The position numbers were made by a program, and so were the translations under genes. The notes under the pieces are model-generated. The model was not told the DNA's origin. It saw only the letters and a list, made by a program, of their open reading frames with translations, and did no database searches. A stretch of 64,000 bases of DNA from Enhydrobacter aerosaccus. Lineage in GTDB: Bacteria; Pseudomonadota; Alphaproteobacteria; Reyranellales; Reyranellaceae. Below are positions 56,990-64,000 of the stretch, in pieces. Position 1 is the stretch's first letter. Every line of letters begins with the position of its first letter. The stretch lies in contig CAIKZO010000097.1 of the NCBI GenBank assembly GCA_903832005.1, positions 1-64,000 of the forward strand. Reading direction: 5' to 3'.

Positions 56990-58687
56990 TTACTTCCGGT
57001 CCGCCGCCGGGATGCGCAGCGTGAAGCGCGCTCCGACGAGTCGCCCACTGTCCGATCCATGGGCTGCTGAGCGGCGGTTGCTGGCGACGATTGTGCCGCC
57101 GTAGGTCTCCATGATCTGCCGGCAAATCGACAGGCCGAGGCCCGAGTTCTGGCCAAAGTGCTCGGCCGGGCGCTCGGAGTAGAAGCGCCGGAAGATCGAT
57201 TCGAGATTGTCCTCGGGAATGCCCGGCCCCTCGTCGTCGATAGTGATCACGAACGGCCCGTTGCGCGGCTCGCGCGTCAGCTCGATCACGATCTTGGTGC
57301 CGCGCGGGCTGAACGACAAAGCGTTGTCGATCACGTTGCGCACCACCTGGCCGTAGCGGCCGTCGTGGCCGTGCGCAGCATAGGGCGGGTTGGCGGAGAT
57401 GCGCAGGTCGACCGTGACACCGGCTTTGTCGGCGGCCGACACGGCGTAATGATGCACCATGTCGTCGAGCAACGCCTTGAGGTCGACCGGCTTCACTTCC
57501 CCGCGCATCAGCTCGGCATCGAGACGCGAGGCGTCGGAGATGTCTGAGATCAGCCGGTTCAGCCGGTTGATGTCGTCGATCACGATCGCCATCAGCTTCT
57601 CGCGGCGTTCAACATCGAGACCGGGACGCGCCGCCACCTCGATCGCCGAGCGCAGCGACGTGAGCGGATTCTTGAGCTCGTGGGCCACGTCGGCGGCGAA
57701 GCTCTCGATGGCGTTCAGCCGTTGCCACAGCGCGTCGGTCATCGAGCGCAGCGCGTCGTTCAGGTCGCCGATCTCGTCGCCGCGCTTGCCGAGATCGGGA
57801 ATCTCCGGCCGGCTCTCGCGCGCCAGGCGCACGTCGTCGGCAGCGCGCGCCAGCCGCACGATCGGCTGGGTGATCGTGCCCGCGAGATAGAGCGACAGCA
57901 GCACGGTGATGCCCAGCGCCGCCACCGCGATGGTCAACATGTCGTAGCGCACTTCTCGGAGCGAGGCCGCGATCGCACGGTTGTCTCGCGTCAGCACCAG
58001 CGCCCCCAGCACCTGCTTGTAGCGCAGCACCGGCACGGCGGCGCTGAGCAGCAGCCTGCCGTCGGGTAGCATGCGCACTGCCGAGGCGTTGAAGCCGCGC
58101 AGCGCGCTCGCCGCTTCCGGGAAGTCGCGCACGGTGGGCGTCGAGCGGTCGACGTACTGCGGATAGTGGTTGGTGTGCGAGAGCTGGCGCGTGATCCAGT
58201 CGCCGATCTCCTCGCCCAGGCGCCGCTTGGGCGGCGGGGCTTCGGGCGGCGATTCGGGCGGCGGCAGCGGCGTCACATGGATGCGGCCGGCCTCGTTCAG
58301 CAGCGCCGAATCGCCCATCAGCTCGCCGGTCTCGGCGAACAGCCGGGCCCGCACACCGGTCGGATGGACCAGCCGCGACAGCAGCTGGCGTGCGGCGTCG
58401 GCATCGAGCCGGTTGATCGTGGTCTCGCCGCCCACCACCGCGATCTCGCCGATGCCTGCCGCCACCATCTCGCCCTGCACCAACAGCGAGGCGAGTTCGG
58501 TGTCGATCAGCTCGTCTTCGTAGTCGCTGAGATAGACCGCGCCCAGCGCGAGCAGCGCCACCGGCACGATGTTGAGCAGCAGGATGCGCGTCGTGAGCGG
58601 TGAATAGCGCCGGCTCTGGCTGCGCCGGCGACGGCGCAGCAGAGAGGGCGATTCAGAACGTGTTGTCGCCTGCTTGTGGCGTCGCAA
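56990..58687 (-). CDS. chvG: Sensor histidine kinase ChvG/ExoS
   Basis: 565 residues. Arg-rich cytoplasmic N terminus, transmembrane helix (about 33-53), periplasmic sensor of about 200 residues with a Pro-rich stretch, second helix (about 250-270), HAMP region, and kinase core with His336 (DVAHELKNPL) and ATPase boxes DNALSFSP, DDEGPGIP and GLGLSIC. The only early start in frame is a TTG at 58687; the next Met is beyond the first helix. It lies inside the loop of a 9-bp hairpin (58668-58701). Signals envelope/acid conditions to ChvI. Confidence 0.92.
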   Translation of the reverse strand: MRRHKQATTRSESPSLLRRRRRSQSRRYSPLTTRILLLNIVPVALLALGAVYLSDYEDELIDTELASLLVQGEMVAAGIGEIAVVGGETTINRLDADAARQLLSRLVHPTGVRARLFAETGELMGDSALLNEAGRIHVTPLPPPESPPEAPPPKRRLGEEIGDWITRQLSHTNHYPQYVDRSTPTVRDFPEAASALRGFNASAVRMLPDGRLLLSAAVPVLRYKQVLGALVLTRDNRAIAASLREVRYDMLTIAVAALGITVLLSLYLAGTITQPIVRLARAADDVRLARESRPEIPDLGKRGDEIGDLNDALRSMTDALWQRLNAIESFAADVAHELKNPLTSLRSAIEVAARPGLDVERREKLMAIVIDDINRLNRLISDISDASRLDAELMRGEVKPVDLKALLDDMVHHYAVSAADKAGVTVDLRISANPPYAAHGHDGRYGQVVRNVIDNALSFSPRGTKIVIELTREPRNGPFVITIDDEGPGIPEDNLESIFRRFYSERPAEHFGQNSGLGLSICRQIMETYGGTIVASNRRSAAHGSDSGRLVGARFTLRIPAADRK

Positions 58688-58701
58688 CGTCGCAAGCAGG
58701 C
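58668..58701 (-). promoter_or_regulatory. Hairpin around the chvG start codon
   Basis: GCCTGCTTG (58668-58676) and CAAGCAGGC (58693-58701) are perfect 9-bp arms; the TTG start at 58687 is in the 16-nt loop. It could attenuate chvG translation relative to chvI. Confidence 0.45.
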
Positions 58702-58732
58702 GTTTCAGCGGCGTGAAAATCGCGCGGCCTCC

Positions 58733-59428
58733 TCAGGCGTCGCGGTACCGGTATCCGATGCCGTAGAGCGTCTCGATCTGCTCGAACTCGCCGTCGACTT
58801 CGCGGAACTTGCGGCGCACGCGCTTGATGTGGCTGTCGATCGTCCGGTCGTCGACGTAGATCGTCTCGCCGTAGGCGGCGTCCATCAACTGGTCGCGGTT
58901 CTTGACGTGGCCGGGCCGCTCGGCGAGCGACTTCAGCAGCAGGAACTCGGTGACCGTGAGATGCACTTCCTTGCCCTTCCAGGTGCACTGGTGGCGCGAG
59001 GGATCGAGGATCAACTCGCCGCGCACGATGCGCTCGGCCTGGGCCTCGCCCTTGGCGACGCCGCCGTCGGCGCGGCGCAGCACGGCGCGGATGCGCTCGA
59101 GCAGCAGGCGCTGCGAGAACGGCTTGCGGATGAAGTCGTCGGCGCCCATGCGCAGGCCCAGCACCTCGTCGATCTCCTCGTCCTTCGATGTCAGGAAGAT
59201 CACCGGGAACTGCTGCGTCTTGCGGATCTTGTTCAACAGCTCCATGCCGTCCATGCGCGGCATCTTGATGTCGAAGATCCCGAGATCGGGCGGCGACTGG
59301 TTCAATCCCTCGAGCGCCGCGGCGCCGTCGGAATAGGTCTTGATCTGGAAGCCCTCGGCTTCGAGCAGCATCGACACGGAAGTCAGGATGTTGCGGTCGT
59401 CATCCACGAGGGCAATGTTCTTGGGCAC
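58733..59428 (-). CDS. chvI: Response regulator ChvI
   Basis: 231 residues, OmpR/PhoB family. Receiver domain with acidic pocket VDDD and phospho-acceptor Asp53 ([11 protein letters not shown]), winged-helix DNA-binding domain at the C terminus ([18 protein letters not shown]). First gene of the minus-strand run chvI-chvG-hprK-rapZ-EIIA-HPr. ChvG-ChvI control exopolysaccharide, envelope and acid adaptation genes in alphaproteobacteria. Confidence 0.95.
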   Translation of the reverse strand: MPKNIALVDDDRNILTSVSMLLEAEGFQIKTYSDGAAALEGLNQSPPDLGIFDIKMPRMDGMELLNKIRKTQQFPVIFLTSKDEEIDEVLGLRMGADDFIRKPFSQRLLLERIRAVLRRADGGVAKGEAQAERIVRGELILDPSRHQCTWKGKEVHLTVTEFLLLKSLAERPGHVKNRDQLMDAAYGETIYVDDRTIDSHIKRVRRKFREVDGEFEQIETLYGIGYRYRDA

Positions 59429-59556
59429 GATGTCGTTCTCTCCTGCAGCCGGGCTTCAATGGTACCACATCGGTGGCGCCACGGACCGGGCGGTTGCTGC
59501 CGCTTACCCGATCTGCCATCGATAGACGACGAATTGCGGCATTTTTTGTTCCCGAG

Positions 59557-60285
59557 ATGACCGAAGAGAGACCTCACAGCGTGCGCGAGCTCGTCCGGCG
59601 GCTCGACCGGGCAGCCTTGGCGACCCTTCTGCCGGGCAGTGACGAGGAGAACATATCGTGGCCCTACGCCTCTTTGGTGTTGGTGGCGGTGGATCATGAC
59701 CTCTCGCCGCTCCTGTTGATGAGCGATCTCGCCCTGCACAGCCAGGCGATCAAAGCCGACGACAAAGTTTCTTTGCTGTTCGACGGCACAACCGGCCTGG
59801 ACCAGCCGCTGACCGGCCCTCGGGTGACCCTGCTGGGCCGCGCCGCGCCGACCGACGACCCGCGCGCCCGGCAGCGCTTCCTCGCCCGCCACCCGGATGC
59901 GGCGATGTATGCCGGCTTTGGCGACTTCCGCTTCTATCGGGTGGCGCTCAAGCGGGCGCACCTGGTGGGCGGCTTCGGCAAGATCCGCTGGATCGAGCCG
60001 GCCGAACTTTTGCCGCCGCCGCCGCCAGCGGCGCTGGTCGAGGCCGAAGCCGGCATCGTGGCCCATATGAACGACGATCACGCCGCTGCGATCGATCTCT
60101 ACGCTACCAAGCTGCTGGGCCTCGCCGGCACGGGCTGGCGCATGACCGGCATCGACGGTGACGGCATCGACCTGCGGCACGGCGGCACTGTGGCGCGACT
60201 GGCGCTGCCGCATCCGGTCGACGGTCCGGAGGCTGCGCGCAAGGCCCTGATTGCCCTGGTGGCAAAGGCGCGCGCCGCGATCTGA
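59557..60285 (+). CDS. HugZ-like pyridoxamine-phosphate-oxidase-fold protein
   Basis: 242 residues. The N-terminal split-barrel domain (ALATLLPGS, PYASLVLVAVDHD, SPLLLMSDLALHSQ) binds flavin or haem; a C-terminal DUF2470-type segment (EAGIVAHMNDDHAAAIDLYA) follows, as in haem-degrading HugZ. The ATG at 59557 is preferred to an earlier in-frame start at 59473, where the sequence is not conserved. Haem or FMN-related role likely; no haem transport genes are near. Confidence 0.85.
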   Translation: MTEERPHSVRELVRRLDRAALATLLPGSDEENISWPYASLVLVAVDHDLSPLLLMSDLALHSQAIKADDKVSLLFDGTTGLDQPLTGPRVTLLGRAAPTDDPRARQRFLARHPDAAMYAGFGDFRFYRVALKRAHLVGGFGKIRWIEPAELLPPPPPAALVEAEAGIVAHMNDDHAAAIDLYATKLLGLAGTGWRMTGIDGDGIDLRHGGTVARLALPHPVDGPEAARKALIALVAKARAAI

Positions 60286-60421
60286 AGGGGCGTTCACTTT
60301 TTCGGGGCTTTCGCAATGGAACCCGGCACGCCATATGATGCCCCGGCGTGAGCACTCTTCCTGACGATATCCGCGTGTCGAAATCCCTCGCGCGCCGCGT
60401 AAGCCATGGCGGCTGCCGCTG

Positions 60422-62206
60422 GTGGCGGCGCTGGCGCTGGCCTTTGCCGGCCTCACCGTGATGTCGGGCGTCGCCTACTTCGTCGTGCTGGCCGGAGCGA
60501 CCGGTACCGCCGAGCGGCTGCTGGTCGATCGCACGGGCCGTGTGCTGGAGGCGCAGATCGCGCTGATCCAGAGCCGGCTCGATCCCATTACCGATCAACT
60601 CGAGCTGCTGTCGGCGTTGATGGCAGCGGGCCGCATCGACATCGATTCGCCGGTCGCCGTGCGCGAGGCGCTGGCGGTGACCATGTCGCGCATGCCGCCC
60701 GTGTCGGCGATGGTGTTCGGCACACTCGATCTGCAGCTCCACCGCGCGATCCGCCATCCCGACGGCGTCATCACGCGCGACACCGAGAAACTCTCGGAGC
60801 TGCCACGCGGGCTAGAGCGCTTCCAGGAGATGGCGACCTCGCATTCGACCTTTTGGGGCGCGCTGTTCTGGAATCCCAATCTCAAGCAGCCGGTGCTGAA
60901 CGTGCGCACGCCGGTGCGGCGCAACGACGATGCCTTCATCGGCGGCCTGGTCGCCACCGTTGCCGTGGGCGATCTGTCCCTGCTGATCGGCGATCCCGAG
61001 ACCGGCGGCGGCCGCTATTTCATCCTGGTCGATCACGACCACGTCCTGGCGCATCGCCGCCTGATCGATCCGCGCGGGCTCGGCCTCACCGAGACCTCGC
61101 CGTTGCCCTCGATCAAGGACATCGACGATCCCGTGCTGTCTCACATCTGGGACGCCCCGGTGCGCAGTGCCCAGATCGATCGCGCGCTGGGCGACCTCGG
61201 CCATATCGTCAGCATCAATGGCCACTCGTGGGTCTTCGTCTATCGCTCGCTGCCGAAGTACGGCCCGCAGCCCTGGATCGTCGGCCAGTATTTCCCGCTC
61301 GAGGACGCGACGGCCGACCTCGACCGCCTGACCAATGGCGCGCTGGTCGGCGCCGCCACGCTTGCGGTCGCGTTGCTGCTGGCGCTCGCCATGGGCCTGC
61401 GCATGGGCCGGTCGATCCGCACCATCACCTCGGCCGCCGAGGCGATCGAGCGGCTGGAGTTCGACCACCCGATCCGCAAGGACTCACGCCTGCGCGAGAT
61501 CGACGATGCCGCGCACAGTCTCGAGAAGGCGCGCGGCGCGCTGAAGTGGTTCCGGGCTTACGTGCCTCATCGCCTGGTCTTCCGGTTGATGGAGCGCGGC
61601 GAGGATGCGGTGGTCTCGCGCCGGCGCGACGTCACCGTCATGTTCACCGACATCGTCGAATTCACGCCGCAGGCCGAGGACCTGCCCGAGCAGGAGACCG
61701 CCGACCTGCTGAACCATCACTTCGCGCTGCTCGGCGCCTGCATCGATCGCGAGGACGGGGTGATCGACAAGTACATCGGCGATTCGGTGATGGCGGTGTG
61801 GGGTGGCATCTCGCACGCCGACGACCATGCGGCAGGCGCGATCCGTGCGTCGCTGGCCATTGCCAAGGTGATCCGTGAGGACAATGCGATGCGCCGCGCC
61901 GCCGGCAAGGCGCCGATCCGCGTGCGTATCGGCATGCATTCGGGGCCGGTGGTGATCGGCAACATCGGCGCGCCGAGCCGGGTCAACTTCACCGTCGTCG
62001 GCGACACGGTGAACGTGGCGCAGCGCTTCGAGCAGCTCGGCAAGGAATTCATGAAGCCCGAGGACGACATCGTCGTGCTCGTGAGCGGAGACACGCTGAA
62101 GGCGGTCAAGGACCGCGCCTCGATCGACCTGCCCGATCCGCTGATACCGCAACTCTGGTCGATCAAGGGCCACGAGGAACATGTCGAGGTTTATCGACTG
62201 GCCTGA
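60422..62206 (+). CDS. Membrane-bound class III adenylate cyclase; N terminus uncertain
   Basis: 594 residues from a GTG at 60422. One N-terminal helix, a periplasmic sensor of about 270 residues (Cache-like), a second helix (about 305-325), HAMP-like linker, and a cyclase domain with metal Asp residues in MFTDIVEFT and IGDSVMAV. Adenine-selecting Lys (DKYIGDS) and Thr (FTVVGDTVN) mark the class IIIb type. The GTG start lies at the edge of the first helix with no ribosome site; a GTG at 60348 in another frame gives a natural basic N terminus that would join after a 1-bp frameshift near 60400. Confidence 0.82.
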   Translation: MAALALAFAGLTVMSGVAYFVVLAGATGTAERLLVDRTGRVLEAQIALIQSRLDPITDQLELLSALMAAGRIDIDSPVAVREALAVTMSRMPPVSAMVFGTLDLQLHRAIRHPDGVITRDTEKLSELPRGLERFQEMATSHSTFWGALFWNPNLKQPVLNVRTPVRRNDDAFIGGLVATVAVGDLSLLIGDPETGGGRYFILVDHDHVLAHRRLIDPRGLGLTETSPLPSIKDIDDPVLSHIWDAPVRSAQIDRALGDLGHIVSINGHSWVFVYRSLPKYGPQPWIVGQYFPLEDATADLDRLTNGALVGAATLAVALLLALAMGLRMGRSIRTITSAAEAIERLEFDHPIRKDSRLREIDDAAHSLEKARGALKWFRAYVPHRLVFRLMERGEDAVVSRRRDVTVMFTDIVEFTPQAEDLPEQETADLLNHHFALLGACIDREDGVIDKYIGDSVMAVWGGISHADDHAAGAIRASLAIAKVIREDNAMRRAAGKAPIRVRIGMHSGPVVIGNIGAPSRVNFTVVGDTVNVAQRFEQLGKEFMKPEDDIVVLVSGDTLKAVKDRASIDLPDPLIPQLWSIKGHEEHVEVYRLA

Positions 62207-62210
62207 GGCG

Positions 62211-62240
62211 GTTACCTGCGGGTAACGCTTTTAAAAAGCG
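62211..62240. repeat. Two palindromes after the cyclase gene
   Basis: GTTACC (62211-62216) / GGTAAC (62221-62226) with 4-nt spacer, then CGCTTTT (62226-62232) / AAAAGCG (62234-62240). The second is A/T-rich at its centre and may serve as a weak transcription end. Confidence 0.5.
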
Positions 62241-62249
62241 GAATCTAAA

Positions 62250-62267
62250 GGTTACCGCGAGGTAACC
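62250..62267. repeat. Perfect palindrome GGTTACC-GCGA-GGTAACC
   Basis: 7-bp perfect arms with a 4-bp spacer. It repeats the GTTACC/GGTAAC core seen 39 bp upstream and at 19348-19360. Confidence 0.6.
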
Positions 62268-62354
62268 ACGTGTATTTCCATGCTTGATCCGGCCCACCGT
62301 CCGGCGTCTCCCATGGTCCCCGCGCTTACAGGTCCGGGTCCCTTGCGACACACA

Positions 62355-62375
62355 ATATTGCGTAAAACGCAATAT
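62355..62375. repeat. Perfect palindrome ATATTGCG-TAAAA-CGCAATAT
   Basis: 8-bp perfect arms, 5-bp spacer, just beyond the 3' end of the GST gene. It looks like an operator or a terminator stem; the position between converging genes favours a terminator for the minus-strand gene. Confidence 0.55.
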
Positions 62376-62378
62376 AAG

Positions 62379-62996
62379 TCAAGACAGCGGCGCCATCACG
62401 TATTTGGCGTAGGCCGGCCGCGTCTTCAGCCGCTCGTACCAGGCCTTCACGTTCTTGAGCTCGGGCCGCTCGATCGGCAGCGCGTACCAGCGATGGATGA
62501 AGCAGCCGACGGGGATGTCGCCCATCGTGAAGTGCTGGCCCGCGACGTAGTGCTTGCCCTCGAGCTTCTGGTCGAGCCTTGCCCAGACCTTGCCTGCGTC
62601 GGCCGCCGACTTGGTGATCGCCGCCATGTCGCGCTTCTCGGGCGCGGTGCGGATCAGGCCCCAGAAGGCGTCGCGCATCGGCCCGTTGACCGAGCTGTTC
62701 TGCCAGTCCATCCAGCGGTCGGCCTCGGAGCGCACGCCGGGATCGTTGGGCCACAGCGTGCCCGCGCCATACTTGGCCGCGAGATAGCGCACGATGGTGT
62801 TGCTCTCGTAGATGATGCGGCCGCCGTCCTCGATCGTCGGCACGACGCCGTTGGGATTCATGTCGAGGTACCATTTCTCGTCGTTGCCGCCGAACGCCAT
62901 GCCGATATCGGTGCGCTCGTACTTCAGCCCGCACTCGTCGGCGGTCCACAGCACCTTCATGACGTTGATCGAATTGATACGGCCCCAGATTTTCAT
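62379..62996 (-). CDS. Glutathione S-transferase family protein
   Basis: 205 residues. The N-terminal thioredoxin-like domain (MKIWGRINSINVMKVLWTADE) with Ser active site, GVVPTIEDGG cis-Pro loop and YESNTIVRYLAAKYG glutathione motif is followed by an all-helical domain with the N-capping FTMGDIPVG. Start set at 62996, where GGGGAG lies 5 bp upstream; in-frame ATGs at 63008 and further are possible. Most like the YfcG/GstA-type bacterial GSTs. It is distinct from the GST at 6.8 kb. Confidence 0.88.
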   Translation of the reverse strand: MKIWGRINSINVMKVLWTADECGLKYERTDIGMAFGGNDEKWYLDMNPNGVVPTIEDGGRIIYESNTIVRYLAAKYGAGTLWPNDPGVRSEADRWMDWQNSSVNGPMRDAFWGLIRTAPEKRDMAAITKSAADAGKVWARLDQKLEGKHYVAGQHFTMGDIPVGCFIHRWYALPIERPELKNVKAWYERLKTRPAYAKYVMAPLS

Positions 62997-63040
62997 GTCG
63001 CTCCCCATCTCAATGGCGCACAACGCCGACTAGCGAAAAT

Positions 63041-63111
63041 TGTCATCCCGGGCGCAGCGAGGGACCTTTACATCGTCCGCGCCAAGGCTCCTCGGTGCGC
63101 TCGGGATGACA
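63041..63111. repeat. TGTCATCCCG inverted-repeat element, copy 1
   Basis: TGTCATCCCG (63041-63050) and CGGGATGACA (63102-63111) are perfect 10-bp arms. The left half (from GCCGAC at about 63025) is similar to 63888-63920, so this is a dispersed or duplicated intergenic repeat. Confidence 0.7.
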
Positions 63112-63121
63112 TATATTCTAG

Positions 63122-63865
63122 TCAGCATTCCCATTTCGGCACGCCGGAGTCGATGCGCAAAAGCTGCTTTGCACCCTCATCTCCCGGTTGCCGCGCCCCG
63201 CTGAACCTCACATGGGAATTGTCGAGCCAGACAGGCGTACTCATCAACATTGGTTGAGAATTTCTATTCTCGCAGTTCGGTGATGGTGGCACGTCAATAC
63301 GAACCGGTGGGTCGGAGCGAAAATCGATGAGAAATGGTCCAACATCTCCTGACAACATATCCGGCCGGTATACGAGTCCCAGCTGGTTGTCCGAAGACAA
63401 TATCGCAGGAGCGCCGATGTCGCTCACCGCTCCAGTCCGCGCATCAATGAGATATGTCATGTGACACTCAGTGCAGAACACGGTCACAACGTAAAAGCGA
63501 GGCCCCGGCAGCCACGCTTGCAGCTTGTGCACGATGGGACCGGCTTCCGACATGACCTCTGGCTGATCGAAGATGTGCAAAATCTGATCGTCGTCGATTT
63601 TGAGCGCTAATCCCGAGCCGACGTACACGGCCCGGTCATCGAGACCCGGAAGCGCCGGCTCGACCTTGACGCCCATCGATCGGACATACGCGATATCAAT
63701 CCAATTGTACTGCTTGAATAGCCGCATCGGTGATCGGCCGATCATCGACTGTGTCGGGGTCTCGAATTTTAGCTGCTGGTTCTCCAAATGTTTTTCCGTC
63801 TGCGCCACGGATGATCCTGCAGCGATCGACGCCAAAGTAAACGCGAGGAGAGCCGCATATTTCAT
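63122..63865 (-). CDS. Secreted protein of unknown function (tandem paralogue 1)
   Basis: 247 residues with a Sec signal peptide (about 1-21, ending SSVAQ). The mature protein has a CTEC pair in VTVFCTECHMTYL, a single mid-chain Cys (PNCENRN) and ends in WEC. Repeated short beta-like segments (VYVGSGLALKIDD, LIDARTGAVSDIG, FLIDFRSDPPVRIDV) suggest a beta-propeller-like fold, but I recognise no family. Less GC-rich than its neighbours. A second copy begins just upstream (63965 on). Confidence 0.65.
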   Translation of the reverse strand: MKYAALLAFTLASIAAGSSVAQTEKHLENQQLKFETPTQSMIGRSPMRLFKQYNWIDIAYVRSMGVKVEPALPGLDDRAVYVGSGLALKIDDDQILHIFDQPEVMSEAGPIVHKLQAWLPGPRFYVVTVFCTECHMTYLIDARTGAVSDIGAPAILSSDNQLGLVYRPDMLSGDVGPFLIDFRSDPPVRIDVPPSPNCENRNSQPMLMSTPVWLDNSHVRFSGARQPGDEGAKQLLRIDSGVPKWEC

Positions 63866-63887
63866 CTTGTCTCTCCCGGATATTGCG

Positions 63888-63920
63888 GCCGACGTTAGCG
63901 AAGGGTGTCATCCCGAGCAG
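63888..63920. repeat. TGTCATCCCG element, copy 2 (partial)
   Basis: GCCGAC-GTTAGCGAA followed by TGTCATCCCG, matching the left half of the element at 63025-63050 with small differences. It lies 5' of paralogue 1 and 3' of the next paralogue, as expected if gene and spacer were duplicated together. Confidence 0.6.
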
Positions 63921-63964
63921 CAGAGACAGCGCCGTAACGACCGGTCGCGTAAGCGACACGCTTG

Positions 63965-64000
63965 TCAGCATTCCCAGGCAGGCTTGCCGCCGCCAATCTT
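63965..64000 (-). CDS. C-terminal end of a second paralogue, cut by the window
   Basis: Only the last 11 codons and the stop are visible, reading KIGGGKPAWEC. This matches the PKWEC end of the gene at 63122-63865, and the 13 bases around both stops (GTCAGCATTCCCA) are identical. The gene continues beyond the right edge. Confidence 0.6.
   Translation of the reverse strand, partial: KIGGGKPAWEC

Overview
The window is a high-GC chromosomal segment of an alphaproteobacterium. The evidence is the gene neighbourhoods: chvI-chvG-hprK (short form)-rapZ-EIIA(Man)-HPr next to ahcY; tsaE-amgK-murU-addB-addA; and pyrF-trpF-(ridA)-trpB-trpA near accD-folC. Genus is not readable from the sequence. A free-living soil or water rhodospirillalean/hyphomicrobial type (for example Reyranella-like) is only a guess. 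No tRNA, rRNA, CRISPR array, transposase or integrase was seen.

Layout. (1) 1-1.77 kb: lower-GC, gene-poor left edge with a truncated unknown gene, a single-domain response regulator, about 600 bp of apparently non-coding DNA and a 29-bp exact direct repeat. (2) 1.77-6.84 kb: envelope polysaccharide genes: a multi-pass GT-C-like membrane protein, two acyltransferase-3 proteins and a membrane-anchored SGNH protein, probably for O-acylation. (3) 6.83-12.56 kb: minus-strand block with a GST, two secreted proteins, a ModA-like protein lacking a signal peptide, a membrane-tethered methyltransferase, a GDYXXLXY/DUF2157 pair and an SDR. (4) 12.60-19.24 kb: glycerophosphodiesterase plus ugpB-A-E-C for sn-glycerol-3-phosphate uptake. 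A four-unit PHO-box-like array lies upstream of ugpB and a large nested palindrome lies between ugpB and ugpA. A DUF1275 protein and an EEP-fold hydrolase follow. (5) 19.4-31.4 kb: DsbD/ScsB-like reductase, L-carbamoylase-like Zn hydrolase, a class III cyclase, uronate-dehydrogenase-like SDR, aldehyde reductase, a D-carbamoylase with all catalytic residues, PiT phosphate transporter, NTF2-like protein, S49 protease and TrmN6-like methyltransferase.

(6) 31.5-38.1 kb: polyprenyl diphosphate synthase, glpK, then pyrF-trpF-ridA-trpB-trpA. The RidA protein has an unusual Lys/Ala/Pro-rich tail. (7) 38.2-42.05 kb: a block (hypothetical, MBL hydrolase, D,D-carboxypeptidase, DUF5681-like, alpha/beta hydrolase) that separates trpA from accD-folC. 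(8) 42.1-53.3 kb: accD-folC, then convergent trxA and the minus-strand tsaE-amgK-murU-addB-addA series, which joins muropeptide recycling, t6A synthesis and recombinational repair. (9) 53.3-59.4 kb: ahcY, then the minus-strand series chvI-chvG-hprK-rapZ-EIIA-HPr, mostly joined by 4-nt overlaps. This is the regulatory PTS and envelope-stress two-component cluster. (10) 59.5-64 kb: HugZ-like protein, a second class III cyclase with a possible N-terminal frameshift, a GST, and two tandem paralogous secreted proteins of unknown function, the second cut by the window end.

Theme: glycerophosphodiester and glycerol-3-phosphate use (ugpQ, ugpBAEC, glpK) and a PiT transporter suggest a phosphate- and glycerol-phosphate-scavenging lifestyle. 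Much of the rest is core metabolism.
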